NCBI RefSeq assembly: GCF_009669305.1
Contig: NZ_SADB01000005.1
Coordinates: 124,001 to 188,000, forward strand
Direction of reading: 5' to 3'
Length of the DNA stretch: 64,000 nucleotides
Source of the DNA: Ancylomarina sp. 16SWW S1-10-2
GTDB lineage: Bacteria; Bacteroidota; Bacteroidia; Bacteroidales; Marinifilaceae
Shown here piece by piece: positions 44,636 through 55,044 of this stretch (position 1 is the stretch's first letter; the number at the start of each line of letters is the position of its first letter). Position numbers and translations under genes: made by a program. A model generated the notes under the pieces. It saw only the letters and a program-made list of their open reading frames with translations. It had not been told where the DNA came from and ran no database searches.

Positions 44636-46189
44636 TTATTTAACTCTAAACGATATCGCAGGAAGATTACGGATCGAACCATCAGGTCCAACTGCCTTAA
44701 TATCCTCTATATAAACTTTCTGTTTCTTTCTTAAACCTTTCAATAACTTGATCTGGGCTCTAGTAAAATAATCAGAAGTTGATTGTTCATCTCTTGTAAA
44801 ACCTTTCACCTGAGTTGAAACAGTAAAGCTTTTAATTTTAAATTTCAAATCGAAATCAAAATTATCCATTACAGCATCAACACCAGTTTGCATGGCCAAA
44901 AGATTCTTGTTAATTGTACCACTATTTTTGCCAGCAACCATAGCAACAGGATCAGGAATAGGTTTCACTCTAAATTCAACTGATTTTAAAGTACGCCACT
45001 TACCATCCAACTTACCTTCGACAAGAACATTGGCCATTTTCCCAATAACTTTGGGTCTAGCTATATATCCTTTACCTTTTTTAATAAGTTGCCCATTATC
45101 AACAGTTGCTCTAATATTAGCAGCTGTAAAACCAGGAGCAGATACACTAACAGGATTATCTACACCTGCATAAAATACATTCATTTTAGTTGGTGATACT
45201 ACAACTTGCGGTTCACTAACAATATATTCAGCTTCAAAAGGATAATCCTTTATTTCACCAGATGGAGTCGTATAATAAACCACACCACCCCATGATTTTT
45301 GTCCTAATTCAGTTTCCTTACGAGAATAAATACCACGTCTAGAGTTAGCATCAAATTTCTTTATTTCCCCTCCTCCAGTTAACTTTATTCTCGGATTCTG
45401 AGTTGTATCACTAGCTGCTAAAAACACTTCAGCTTCGTAACTATCTCCTTTAAGAACAAAATTGGACTTAGCAATCACCTGAGCTTTCAACTTATTAAAA
45501 GGAAACGACTCTGCTTCAATCTGATTAAATAAATACTTTACAGCATCAGATTCAACCGACCTAATATCCGTTTGTAGTTTAGACAAAAGAGTTACTGCTC
45601 CTACCAAAGGTATGTGCGAAAACTGCAACGATTCCCATGAATAAGCTGGATCCCCTGGTTTTTGTTTTGGTGGATCATCTGTATTCAAAGTCGAAGCAAT
45701 AGTTTGTTTAAACAAACTATCTTTTACTGGTATCATTCCTAATATATGTTCTCTATAACCAGAAACTTGAGCCTTTAAATCTTTACCCTTACCACCAACA
45801 ATCATAAGTTGAGCAGCAACATCGATATTATCCTTCTTTTGGATACTATCTAAACGACCTTCAGGGCCGTCAGCAAGTTTAACTAAATCAAGTTTATAGT
45901 TCTGAATTTCCTCACAAAGCTCGTTCGCTTTACCTTGGATTTCCTGAGCTTTATCCCAAGATGGTTTTACCTTAGTTGTATTCGCATCTAAAGCTCTTTT
46001 AAAATCACCGTAGATAACCTGATTCTTTTCTTCAAAGGTTTTAACAGTTTTTGATAAACCATTATCAATTATAGTAAAGGCATCTAATACTTCGTTTGAT
46101 ACGTTTATTGCCAACATTGCTGTTAGAAATAAATACATCATTCCGATCATTTTCTGCCGTGGTGTCTCTTTACAATTCGATGCTGCCAT
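44636..46189 (-). CDS. gldM: T9SS motor protein GldM/PorM
   Basis: A 517-residue protein with a single membrane helix near the N-terminus (MIGMMYLFLTAMLAINV) preceded by CKETPRQK, then a long periplasmic part of about four domains (CPDGPEGRLDS region helical; PQVVVSPTKMNVFYAGVDNP and the C-terminal RVKPIPDPVAMVAGKNSG being beta-rich). GldM forms with GldL the proton-powered rotary motor that energises secretion and gliding. It lies 29 bp after gldL. Confidence 0.96.
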   Translation of the reverse strand: MAASNCKETPRQKMIGMMYLFLTAMLAINVSNEVLDAFTIIDNGLSKTVKTFEEKNQVIYGDFKRALDANTTKVKPSWDKAQEIQGKANELCEEIQNYKLDLVKLADGPEGRLDSIQKKDNIDVAAQLMIVGGKGKDLKAQVSGYREHILGMIPVKDSLFKQTIASTLNTDDPPKQKPGDPAYSWESLQFSHIPLVGAVTLLSKLQTDIRSVESDAVKYLFNQIEAESFPFNKLKAQVIAKSNFVLKGDSYEAEVFLAASDTTQNPRIKLTGGGEIKKFDANSRRGIYSRKETELGQKSWGGVVYYTTPSGEIKDYPFEAEYIVSEPQVVVSPTKMNVFYAGVDNPVSVSAPGFTAANIRATVDNGQLIKKGKGYIARPKVIGKMANVLVEGKLDGKWRTLKSVEFRVKPIPDPVAMVAGKNSGTINKNLLAMQTGVDAVMDNFDFDLKFKIKSFTVSTQVKGFTRDEQSTSDYFTRAQIKLLKGLRKKQKVYIEDIKAVGPDGSIRNLPAISFRVK

Positions 46190-46218
46190 GTTAGTATAAA
46201 TAGAAGAATTAGTAAATA

Positions 46219-47169
46219 TTAATTTTTATTCTTACTAATATCCAAAGCACTCAACATGTTACCATACACTGAATTCAACGCAGATAAACGTTCATTTAAT
46301 GCCTCAGTTTCTTGTCTATATACTTTCGTATTATCAAGAGTCACATTAAGATTTTCGACAATCTCATTAAAATTTTCATGAACTTTGCGTCCTTCTTCAA
46401 TCTGATTGTTTGAATGTTTTAATTGAAGTTCAAACACAGAATTTAATGACGCTAATTTTTCATTAAGAGATGTCATAGACTCGGCATAACTTGTTCCACT
46501 ATCCGATATGTTTGAGAAGTTGCCCTTCAAACTTGTTTTAAATTCGTCATAAGTGTTCAACAACTTATCTCCAGACTCTTGAACTTTATCAGAAAATTCA
46601 CGCCCATTATTTGAGACATCATTTGCTAATTGACTATATGATTGACTTAATTGTGTCGCTGACTCCGAAATATTTTGAGAAGATGTATTATAAGAATCAG
46701 AAAGGGTACTTACCGATTCACTAGCATTTCTAAGAGTTTCAATATAACCTTCTGTTGCAACGGCTGCTTCAGACATATCTGAAATTCTCTCTGCAGCATC
46801 TGAAAGCTTACCTAATCCTTGACTCAGATTCGTTAATTTATTAGAATCTATACTAACATTCTCAAGGAATGATTGTAATTCATCTAAACCTTCAACTTTA
46901 AGGCCTCCGCCTTCTCTCTCTCTAGGATCTAATCCAATTAATTCTGGGTATACCAGACTCCAATCTGGTTCTTCATGCGGTGGTTCAAATGCTGAGAAGA
47001 AAAATATAATCACCTCTGTAAGCATTCCCAGAGTAAGAATTGTACCTGCATGCGCCCAGTGTTGAATTTTAAAAAGGGCACCTAATAATACAACGGATGC
47101 ACCCCATCCATACACATACCCCATAAACCTTTTCCACCTAGGAGATTCTACTAGTTCAGTAATATTCAT
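46219..47169 (-). CDS. gldL: T9SS motor protein GldL/PorL
   Basis: A 316-residue inner-membrane protein with two N-terminal helices (YVYGWGASVVLLGALFKIQHW and GTILTLGMLTEVIIFFFSAF). Glu52 in the second helix corresponds to the conserved channel glutamate of GldL, and KIQHW supplies the basic residues. The cytoplasmic remainder is a coiled-coil region rich in Ser/Asn, longer than in F. johnsoniae GldL (about 215 residues). Forms the motor with GldM. Confidence 0.95.
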   Translation of the reverse strand: MNITELVESPRWKRFMGYVYGWGASVVLLGALFKIQHWAHAGTILTLGMLTEVIIFFFSAFEPPHEEPDWSLVYPELIGLDPREREGGGLKVEGLDELQSFLENVSIDSNKLTNLSQGLGKLSDAAERISDMSEAAVATEGYIETLRNASESVSTLSDSYNTSSQNISESATQLSQSYSQLANDVSNNGREFSDKVQESGDKLLNTYDEFKTSLKGNFSNISDSGTSYAESMTSLNEKLASLNSVFELQLKHSNNQIEEGRKVHENFNEIVENLNVTLDNTKVYRQETEALNERLSALNSVYGNMLSALDISKNKN

Positions 47170-47191
47170 AGTAACTTATTTAGGATCTAAA

Positions 47192-48529
47192 TTATTTTAT
47201 ATGACGAGTTCTAACACATCTGAAACCAATATAAGACTTTGCAGTGTCTTGGTATTCATAAGTAGAAACACCACACTGGAGGAAGTACCCAATATCTTTC
47301 CAAGAACCACCTCGCACAACTTTTCTTTTTAAAGCTGGAGGATCGTTAGGTAAAGCATTATATTGGTAGTTTGGATTCATATCATGTGTAAAACTGTAAG
47401 CAGATTCAGCATATGCAGCAGAAGTCCACTCGGCAACATTTCCTGCCATATCATAAAGGCCATAGCCATTAGGTTCATACGTACCAACAGGCAGCGTAAC
47501 AAAACCACCATCATCGGCATAACTACCTCTTAATGGTTTAAAGTTAGCTAAAAAGCATCCCTTATCATTACGAGTATAGTCCCCACCCCAAGGATAAAGG
47601 TTTAATGAAATTCCACCACGTGCAGCATATTCCCACTCAGTTTCAGTTGGTAAACGATATTCTGGAACAGAATATTTTCCCGCTTTTCTTAGAGCTGAAT
47701 TATGCAAATTTGTTCTCCAATAACAAAAAGCACGAGCTTGCTTCCAATTGACTCCAACTACTGGATAATTATCAAAAGATGGATGCCAAAAATATTGTTC
47801 AGTTAATGGTTCATTATACGAAAAAGTATAATCGTGAATCCAAGCTAACGTATCTGGATAAATATTCAAGGTCTCTTTAATTATAAATGATGATCTATCT
47901 TCGATACTTTTTCTGCCTCCTTGATAATCATCAACAAGTCCCTCGTACTCACCTGTTTCACTATTGTAGCGATTCGATAAAAGAGCAGCTTGCTTAAAGT
48001 CAACCCACTGAAAAGAATAAATCAATTTTCGAGAATCAATTTCCTTTTTATTTGAGAACCTCTCATGCTCAGGCACATACATTTCCTCAAGTAATTCAGA
48101 ATATTCATCATTATCCCAGTCAATTTCTGTATCCCAATTAAGCGTTGGAGGCTCAATTAAATTGCCATTTTCATCCTCTGTGTTTAAAAACTCGTCGAAT
48201 TGCTCACCCAATTTGGTTCTAGCAATAGAATCACGAACCCATTCAACAAATTGTCGATACTCATTATTGGTAATTTCAGTATCATCCATCCAAAAAGAAC
48301 CAACAGAAACGCGTTTCGATTGAGAATTCAAAGCCCATGCTGCATCCTGATCGTTAATTCCTTGAGTAAAACTACCTCCCGGAATTAAAACCATTCCATA
48401 TGGAATAGGTTCTAGATATCTTCCTTTACTACTACCTCCTACCAATTCGCCACCTTCATTATTTAGAAGACTGCAACTAGATAAGCCTAATAGAAAAACT
48501 ACTCCTATAAATACAATAAATTTATTCAT
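47192..48529 (-). CDS. gldK: T9SS outer-membrane-associated lipoprotein GldK/PorK
   Basis: A 445-residue lipoprotein with lipobox LGLSSC (Cys19) and a formylglycine-generating-enzyme-like sulfatase-modifying domain: PGGSFTQGINDQD, VGSFWMDDTEITNNEYRQF, YRLPTETEWEYAARGG and KVVRGGSWKD. The catalytic cysteines of true FGE are not needed in GldK. It stabilises the GldN ring. Start chosen at the ATG of the signal peptide rather than 11 residues upstream. Confidence 0.95.
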   Translation of the reverse strand: MNKFIVFIGVVFLLGLSSCSLLNNEGGELVGGSSKGRYLEPIPYGMVLIPGGSFTQGINDQDAAWALNSQSKRVSVGSFWMDDTEITNNEYRQFVEWVRDSIARTKLGEQFDEFLNTEDENGNLIEPPTLNWDTEIDWDNDEYSELLEEMYVPEHERFSNKKEIDSRKLIYSFQWVDFKQAALLSNRYNSETGEYEGLVDDYQGGRKSIEDRSSFIIKETLNIYPDTLAWIHDYTFSYNEPLTEQYFWHPSFDNYPVVGVNWKQARAFCYWRTNLHNSALRKAGKYSVPEYRLPTETEWEYAARGGISLNLYPWGGDYTRNDKGCFLANFKPLRGSYADDGGFVTLPVGTYEPNGYGLYDMAGNVAEWTSAAYAESAYSFTHDMNPNYQYNALPNDPPALKRKVVRGGSWKDIGYFLQCGVSTYEYQDTAKSYIGFRCVRTRHIK

Positions 48530-48562
48530 AATCTTATAATTTGTACTCTGCACAATTTTCAA

Positions 48563-49480
48563 CTACAAAAAACGAATACTCTTATACCTCTGCTGACGCT
48601 TGATCAAACTCGGGGTAAAATGATAAGCCAACATAAATTCAAGCGAAGGCTTTTTAATATCTGATATGGAAACATCATAAGCTATTCCAACATCCAAACC
48701 ATTTTTTAATAATACGCCTACTAAAAATACAACAGCGTCATCTACTCTATAAGAAACGCCGCCACGGTATTTTTTATTGTATATAACATTTGTATTAATA
48801 TCATATTGATTACTAACAGCATCTGTTTTGAAAAAAACGGATGGTATAATATCAATTTGGCTCGTTACTTCATGCTTATAACCAGCCATAAGATAATAAT
48901 GTCTATACAAATAAGTTTCTAAACTTTCATTATAAGCCACGTTTGGCTTATTTATATGACTTATTGCTGCTCCTAAATATAAAGCTTTACTTCTATAATA
49001 AAAACCTAAGCCAGCATCAAAAACCATTTTACTGGCATCAATACTCGTTCCATTTAAGAGAGCATCACCATCATCTAGTGCTTCCCAATCTCCTTTTAAG
49101 GCATTATTTTGTAAACCTAAACTAGCTCCAACATTCAAAGCGCCTTTTAAAACCTTAAATTGATAAGCATATTGAAATTTTATATTGGTTTTATTTTCAA
49201 TACCAAGCTTATCACTCATTACAGTTAAACCTAAACCGTGTATTCTTCGGCCAATTTTCAAAGGTACGTTACCATTAAAAGCCGTCGTTACTGGAGCATT
49301 TTCAAATCCAATCCATTGTTGGCGATTGATAACCGACGCAGACATCTGATCACCTACACCCGCAAATGCAGGATTAAAAGTAAGTAAATTATACATGTTT
49401 TGACTGAACTGAGGATCTTGCTGAGCTTTTGAAACTAAACTACTCCCTACAATCAATATGATGAAAAATACCTTTTTCAT
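48563..49480 (-). CDS. PorP/SprF-family outer membrane protein
   Basis: A 305-residue exported beta-barrel protein with signal peptide IILIVGSSLVSKAQ and the family mark QDPQFSQNMYNLLTFNPAFAG. It is the usual first gene of the gldKLMN cluster. PorP acts in anchoring T9SS components at the outer membrane, and SprF-type relatives are paired with specific large cargo adhesins. Position next to gldK favours the PorP role. Confidence 0.93.
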   Translation of the reverse strand: MKKVFFIILIVGSSLVSKAQQDPQFSQNMYNLLTFNPAFAGVGDQMSASVINRQQWIGFENAPVTTAFNGNVPLKIGRRIHGLGLTVMSDKLGIENKTNIKFQYAYQFKVLKGALNVGASLGLQNNALKGDWEALDDGDALLNGTSIDASKMVFDAGLGFYYRSKALYLGAAISHINKPNVAYNESLETYLYRHYYLMAGYKHEVTSQIDIIPSVFFKTDAVSNQYDINTNVIYNKKYRGGVSYRVDDAVVFLVGVLLKNGLDVGIAYDVSISDIKKPSLEFMLAYHFTPSLIKRQQRYKSIRFL

Positions 49481-49668
49481 AGAATACGAACAAATTCTGT
49501 ACTAATGATAATCCCGTTTGCTGTAAAGTAAGTAATAAAATTCATCTAAAACAAGCTTCATCAAGATAGAGACTACATTAGTCAAGTAAAACACCTATTC
49601 TACATTAATATAAAAACAGTCTAATTTAAACATTTTCCCTGGAATAATCATTTTTATGTACACAAAAA

Positions 49669-49702
49669 AAAATCCAACGAATAATTTCGTTGGATTTTTA
49701 AA
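49669..49702. terminator. Terminator after topA
   Basis: AAAATCCAACGAA pairs with TTCGTTGGATTTT over 13 bp. On the minus strand the hairpin is followed by a run of T, so it ends the topA transcript; plus-strand Ts also follow. Confidence 0.9.
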
Positions 49703-49727
49703 TCATTTATTAAGCTATTTTAAAGAC

Positions 49728-52160
49728 TTATTCCTTCTTTTTAGCAACTGTTTTTTTCTTCTTTGTCACTGTTTTCTTAGCAGCTACCTTCTTCTTGGCT
49801 GGAGCCTTCTTTTTAGCAGTAGTCGTCTTCTTAGCAGCTACAAATTTTTTCTTCTTTTGAGGACCATCCTTAATTATTTTCAAACAATCTTCATAAGAAA
49901 GTTCCTTAGGATCAATATCCTTAGCAAGTCTGTAATTTTCTTTCTGATAAGAAACATATGGACCCCATCGGCCATTCAAAACCTCTATTTCAGCATCCTC
50001 TTCAAAAGATTTAATATGCTTCAAGCGATCCTTTTCGCGTTTTTCTTCAATTAACACAATAGCTCTTTCCAAATCTATAGTCATTGGATCGTCAACATCC
50101 TTTTGTAGAGATGAAAATTTACCGTCGTGACGAACATATGGTCCAAATCGACCTATAGCAACAATCACTTTTTTATCTTCGTAAAGTCCCAAATCTCTTG
50201 GCAACTTAAACAAATCAATAGCCTCTTCTAAAGTAATTGTTTCAAGATGTTGATCTCTATGCAGGCTTGCAAATTTAGGTTTCTCATCCTCATCTCCTTC
50301 AACACTTTTTCCAAGCTGTGCCATTGGACCATAACGTCCAATACGAACAAGAATTACTTTACCTGTTTTTGGATCATCACCAAGAATTCGCTCTCCATTT
50401 GAACGTTCGGATGTTTCAAGTGTTTTTTCTACATTTTCATGAAAAGGGAAATAGAATTTACCCAACATTTCATGCCAAATTAAATTACCAAGAGCAATTT
50501 CATCAAATTCCTTTTCTACTTCAGCAGTAAAATTATAATTCATGATATTTGAAAAATGCTCCACTAAGAAATCAGTGACAACCATTCCTATATCAGACGG
50601 AAAAAGTTTTTTATTTTCAGCTCCCGTTATTTGAGTGTTGATTTCTTCTTCGATAGTATTATCAACCAAGTTAAGAACTTCATATTGACGCTGAACTCCA
50701 TCACGCGATTCTTTAATCACATAACCTCTATTCTGCACCGTAGTAATTGTAGGTGCATACGTAGATGGTCTACCAATTCCCAATTCCTCAAGTTTCTTAA
50801 CCAAACTTGCTTCAGTAAATCGTGGAGGACGAAGTGTGAAATTTTGTACAGCCTTGATGTACTCATTCTCTACCTTGTCACCAACATTTACCTGAGGAAG
50901 AAGTGATTGTTCTTGCTTCTGTTCTTCATCGTCATTCGACTCTAAATAAACCTTAAGGAAACCTTCAAACTTAATCATCTCACCAGTTGCTACAAATTTT
51001 TCTTCATTTGTAGAAATACTAATTTTGATATTTGTTTTCTCAAGTAAAGCATCACTCATTTGGGAAGCTATGGTACGCTTCCATATCAAATCGTAAAGAC
51101 GCTTTTCATTAGATTCCCCTTCGACTTTTACTTTGTTAAGATAGGTTGGACGAATAGCCTCGTGAGCTTCCTGAGCACCTTTACTTTTTGTGGTATATTT
51201 TCTAATTTTCACATAGTCTTCACCATGTAAATCTATAATTTCTTTTTTTGCTGCACCTAAAGCTAATTCTGATAAATTAACAGAATCTGTTCTCATGTAG
51301 GTAATATTCCCAGCCTCGTATAAACGCTGGGCAACTGACATAGTTTGAGAAACGGAGAACCCTAATTTACGACTTGCTTCTTGCTGTAGCGTAGAGGTTG
51401 TGAAAGGAGCCGCAGGTCTTCTAATCGATGGTTTCTTCACGATATCATCAATATGATATTCTGCGTTCTTACAAGATTCAAGAAATTTAAGCGTTTCCTC
51501 TTTTGTGTCAAATCGCTTTGGAAGTTCAGACTTTAGAACTTTATTTGATCCATCCTTATCTGTAACTAAAAAATGAGCTACAATTTTATAGAATGATTTC
51601 GATTTAAAAGCAATAATCTCACGCTCTCTTTCTACAATTAGTCGTACAGAAACGGATTGCACACGACCTGCAGACAAAGAAGGCTTAACCTTTTTCCAAA
51701 GAACTGGCGATACTTCAAAACCAACAAGTCGATCAAGAATACGGCGAGCCTGTTGTGCATTTACCAGGTTGTTATCTATATCGCGTGGATTATCCACAGC
51801 CTTAAGAATAGCTTCTTTTGTAATTTCATGAAAAACAATACGTCTAGTATTCTCTTTCTTAAGCTTTAACTCTTCAAACAAATGCCAAGCAATAGCCTCT
51901 CCCTCCCGGTCCTCATCAGATGCGATCCAGACAATCTTAGCTTCCTTCGCCAACTTCTTTAGTTCTGTTACAACTTTCTTCTTGTCCACCGAAACAATAT
52001 ATTTAGGCTGAAAGTTATTCTTGATATCAATACCAAAATTTTTCTTATCAAGATCTCGAATATGCCCAAAACTGGACTTTACAAGAAAATTATCACCTAA
52101 AAACTTCTCAATTGTTTTCGCCTTTGCAGGGGACTCAACAATAACTAAATTCTCTACCAT
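49728..52160 (-). CDS. topA: DNA topoisomerase I
   Basis: An 810-residue type IA topoisomerase relaxing negative supercoils. The TOPRIM domain begins NLVIVESPAKAKTIEKFLG and includes WIASDEDREGEAIAWHL. The active-site tyrosine lies in RLYEAGNITYMRTDS. The C-terminus has topoisomerase repeat segments KTGKVILVRIGRYGPM, KVIVAIGRFGPYV and VLNGRWGPYVSY and a lysine/alanine-rich tail of about 35 residues resembling histone H1. The start is the ATG of the TOPRIM domain; the longer frame would run into the divergent PBP gene. Confidence 0.97.
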   Translation of the reverse strand: MVENLVIVESPAKAKTIEKFLGDNFLVKSSFGHIRDLDKKNFGIDIKNNFQPKYIVSVDKKKVVTELKKLAKEAKIVWIASDEDREGEAIAWHLFEELKLKKENTRRIVFHEITKEAILKAVDNPRDIDNNLVNAQQARRILDRLVGFEVSPVLWKKVKPSLSAGRVQSVSVRLIVEREREIIAFKSKSFYKIVAHFLVTDKDGSNKVLKSELPKRFDTKEETLKFLESCKNAEYHIDDIVKKPSIRRPAAPFTTSTLQQEASRKLGFSVSQTMSVAQRLYEAGNITYMRTDSVNLSELALGAAKKEIIDLHGEDYVKIRKYTTKSKGAQEAHEAIRPTYLNKVKVEGESNEKRLYDLIWKRTIASQMSDALLEKTNIKISISTNEEKFVATGEMIKFEGFLKVYLESNDDEEQKQEQSLLPQVNVGDKVENEYIKAVQNFTLRPPRFTEASLVKKLEELGIGRPSTYAPTITTVQNRGYVIKESRDGVQRQYEVLNLVDNTIEEEINTQITGAENKKLFPSDIGMVVTDFLVEHFSNIMNYNFTAEVEKEFDEIALGNLIWHEMLGKFYFPFHENVEKTLETSERSNGERILGDDPKTGKVILVRIGRYGPMAQLGKSVEGDEDEKPKFASLHRDQHLETITLEEAIDLFKLPRDLGLYEDKKVIVAIGRFGPYVRHDGKFSSLQKDVDDPMTIDLERAIVLIEEKREKDRLKHIKSFEEDAEIEVLNGRWGPYVSYQKENYRLAKDIDPKELSYEDCLKIIKDGPQKKKKFVAAKKTTTAKKKAPAKKKVAAKKTVTKKKKTVAKKKE

Positions 52161-52380
52161 CGCATCACTATTTATGGAAAATCGTGCTCTAAAATTTTGT
52201 GCAAAGTAAAAACATAAGCGACCTATAATCCAAATTATTATAAGACTATTTTTTAAAACTCTTTTTTTGAGTGCTCTATTTCTGAAGTAAAAATTACTCG
52301 TGAGAATTGTTGTTTTATTTACTATTTTTACCGTTTGATAGTACATAAACAAAGCCGAACAACACTTAATTTTAGATAAT

Positions 52381-54756
52381 ATGACTGAGTCAGATCTTAT
52401 TAATAAAGATGGTAAACCTAGAGAATCAAAAAGTTTCAAAAAATATATCATCGCATTTTGGGCTATATTTTCAACAATTGTTCTAGCTGTTTTCCTTCTA
52501 TTTATAGGTATCTCAAATGGAATTTTTGGTTTTATGCCAAGTTTCGAGGAACTTGAAAATCCCAAAAACAGTTTAGCTACCGAAATATATTCTGCAGATA
52601 AAGTCCTTTTAGGAAAATTCTATTATCAAAACAGAAGTTTTGTAAAATATGAGGATTTATCTCCAGACATGGTTCATGCCTTAGTAGCAACTGAAGATGT
52701 TAGGTTTTACGACCACTCCGGTATCGACTTAATCGGCTTATTTAGAGTTGCTAAAGGACTTATTACCGCAAACAAAAATGCAGGTGGAGGAAGTACTCTC
52801 TCTCAACAATTGGCTAAAAATCTTTTTCCTAGAGAACGATTCAAGAACAAGCTTGATATGGTATTCAGAAAATTTAGAGAATGGGTAATTGCTGTTAAAT
52901 TAGAGCGTTCTTATACGAAAGAAGAGATTCTAACGATGTATTTAAATAAATATGACTTTTTAAATCTTGCTGTAGGCGTCAAATCTGCGGCTCGTGTTTA
53001 TTTTAATACAACTCCAGATTCTTTAAGCATAGAACAGTCAGCCATGTTAGTTGGTATGGCTAAAAATTCATCTTATTATAATCCACTACGAAGACCTGAA
53101 TTGACTCGTGACAGACGAAATACAGTACTCAGTCAGATGGTAAAATACGATTTCCTTGACCAACAGGTTTCCGATTCACTTAAACAATTACCTCTTAGCA
53201 TCGATTACCAAAAAGTAGATCATAAAAGAGGTATCGCAACTTACTTTAGAGAATACCTAAGAACATCATTAACTGCAAAGAAACCGGTGAAAAGTAGATA
53301 TCCTTCGTGGCAAAAACAACGGTATATTGAGGATTCTCTTGAATGGCAAAATAATCCATTTTATGGATGGTGTCATAAAAATAAAAAAACAGATGGAGAA
53401 TTTTATAATATATATTCAGATGGTCTAAAAATTTATACAACCATCGATTCTCGTATGCAAAAATATGCTGAACAAGCCGTAAAAGAACACCTAGGACTGG
53501 ACCTCCAATCTGCTTTTAACAATGAAAAAAAATATCATAAAAACCCACCTTTTTCAGATGATTTGAGCGATGAGCAAGTAAAAGATAATTTATTTAGATC
53601 GATGAAAAGAAGTGAAAGATATCGTGTTTTAAAAGACAAAGATCTATCACTTGATTCTATCAAAAAGATTTTTGCTACACCTACAAAAATAAGAATATTC
53701 ACTTGGAAAGGGGAGCGTGACACCATTTTATCACCTAACGATTCAATGTTATATTACAAAGGATTTCTTAGAGCTGGTTTTATGTCAATGGTACCTCAAA
53801 CAGGTGAAGTAAGAGCCTATGTTGGTGGTCCAAACTACAAACACTTTATGTACGATATGGTGAATAATGGTAAACGCCAAGTTGGTTCTATCATTAAACC
53901 TTTTCTTTACACAGTTGCCATGCAAGAAGGCTTAACGCCCTGCGATAAAGTTCCTAACATTCCTCAAACATTCGATTTGGGAAATGGAACCACATGGACA
54001 TCTCGAAATTCAACAAGTAAGAGAACAGGAGAAATGGTAACTCTTAAATGGGGATTAGCCAACTCAGTTAATAATATATCGGGTTGGGTTCTTAAGCAAT
54101 TCAAGCCACAAGCAATTGTGAATATGGCTAAGAAGATGGGCGTCATCAGTCGAATCGATCCTGTGCCTTCTATATTCCTTGGAACATCGGAAATTACAGT
54201 TCGCGAAATGGTTGGTGCATATAGTACATTCCCCAACAAAGGCGTTTACATTAAACCACGATTTATCTCTAGAATAGAAGATAGCAAAGGTACCGAAGTT
54301 GCGCACTCTATTCCACAAAAACATGAGGTGATGAGCGCCAAAACAGCTTATTTAATGACAAACCTTCTTGAAGGTGTAGTGAAACAAGGAACAGGAGGAC
54401 GACTAGGATGGAAATATAACCTTCACAATCCAATAGGAGGAAAAACTGGGACAACACAAAATCATTCAGATGGATGGTTTATGGGTGTTACGCCAAACCT
54501 TGTTTCTGGAGTTTGGGTAGGTGCTGAAGACAGAGCTATCCATTTTGAAGGTATTCGACTAGGACAAGGAGCCAATATGGCTTTACCTATTTGGGCTCTT
54601 TATATGCAAAAAGTGTATGCTGATAAATCTTTAAATATGTTTCAAGGTGATTTTGAAAAACCTAAAGGCTTCAATATTGATCTTGATTGTAATACACCAT
54701 CAACAAACACTAGGAAAAAAGGTTTAATCGAAAATGAAGAAGAAGATTTCTTTTAA
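52381..54756 (+). CDS. Class A penicillin-binding protein (PBP1A type)
   Basis: A 791-residue bifunctional peptidoglycan synthase. One membrane helix (about 20-46) is followed by the glycosyltransferase 51 domain with catalytic Glu105 in ATEDVRFYDHSGID and GGSTLSQQLAKNLF. The transpeptidase domain has the serine in GSIIKPF, the SVN motif in ANSVNNISG and KTG in GGKTGTTQNHSDGW. Divergent from topA across 220 bp. The adenosylcobalamin riboswitch follows its stop by about 60 bp but reads away from it. Confidence 0.95.
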   Translation: MTESDLINKDGKPRESKSFKKYIIAFWAIFSTIVLAVFLLFIGISNGIFGFMPSFEELENPKNSLATEIYSADKVLLGKFYYQNRSFVKYEDLSPDMVHALVATEDVRFYDHSGIDLIGLFRVAKGLITANKNAGGGSTLSQQLAKNLFPRERFKNKLDMVFRKFREWVIAVKLERSYTKEEILTMYLNKYDFLNLAVGVKSAARVYFNTTPDSLSIEQSAMLVGMAKNSSYYNPLRRPELTRDRRNTVLSQMVKYDFLDQQVSDSLKQLPLSIDYQKVDHKRGIATYFREYLRTSLTAKKPVKSRYPSWQKQRYIEDSLEWQNNPFYGWCHKNKKTDGEFYNIYSDGLKIYTTIDSRMQKYAEQAVKEHLGLDLQSAFNNEKKYHKNPPFSDDLSDEQVKDNLFRSMKRSERYRVLKDKDLSLDSIKKIFATPTKIRIFTWKGERDTILSPNDSMLYYKGFLRAGFMSMVPQTGEVRAYVGGPNYKHFMYDMVNNGKRQVGSIIKPFLYTVAMQEGLTPCDKVPNIPQTFDLGNGTTWTSRNSTSKRTGEMVTLKWGLANSVNNISGWVLKQFKPQAIVNMAKKMGVISRIDPVPSIFLGTSEITVREMVGAYSTFPNKGVYIKPRFISRIEDSKGTEVAHSIPQKHEVMSAKTAYLMTNLLEGVVKQGTGGRLGWKYNLHNPIGGKTGTTQNHSDGWFMGVTPNLVSGVWVGAEDRAIHFEGIRLGQGANMALPIWALYMQKVYADKSLNMFQGDFEKPKGFNIDLDCNTPSTNTRKKGLIENEEEDFF

Positions 54757-54813
54757 AACAGTGATAGAAAACTATTGAAAAATTATCATTTTTTAATTAA
54801 ACTTGTAGAACGA

Positions 54814-54987
54814 TTTGGGTTTCGAAAGGAATAATAGGGAATCCTGTTAAAAACAGGAGCTGTCCCCGCAGCTGTAAGTCTCGGTTCAATTAATTTTGGA
54901 TCTATATTTTGAATAAAACAACCACTGTTTTTCCTTTGGTAAACGGGAAGGTATTCAACATTGAGATAAGCCAGAAGACCTGCCTAT
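54814..54987 (+). promoter_or_regulatory. Adenosylcobalamin (B12) riboswitch
   Basis: The conserved core of the cobalamin aptamer is clear: TAATAGGGAATCCTG, the short hairpin CTGTTAAAAACAG, then GAGCTGTCCCCGCAGCTGTAAG (split here only for length: AGCTGTCCCCGC and AGCTGTAAG), and near the 3' end GGGAAGG and the B12 box AAGCCAGAAGACCTGCC. All elements are on the plus strand in the right order over about 170 nt. The aptamer is followed by an intrinsic terminator and then a sigma-54 response regulator gene, not by a transport or B12 gene, which is unusual. Confidence 0.95.
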
Positions 54988-55044
54988 AGTCATGAGTTTA
55001 GCTTTCGGGTAAGAAAAGCAGAAAGTCATTTTAACCTTTCACTT

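Noticed and set aside
43952-45173. Plus-strand frames opposite gldN and gldM
   Set aside because: Antisense to conserved type IX secretion genes with low-complexity translations.
52161-52565. N-terminal extension of the topA reading frame by about 135 residues
   Set aside because: The extension overlaps the divergent PBP gene, has no family similarity, and the TOPRIM domain starts right at the internal ATG at 52160.
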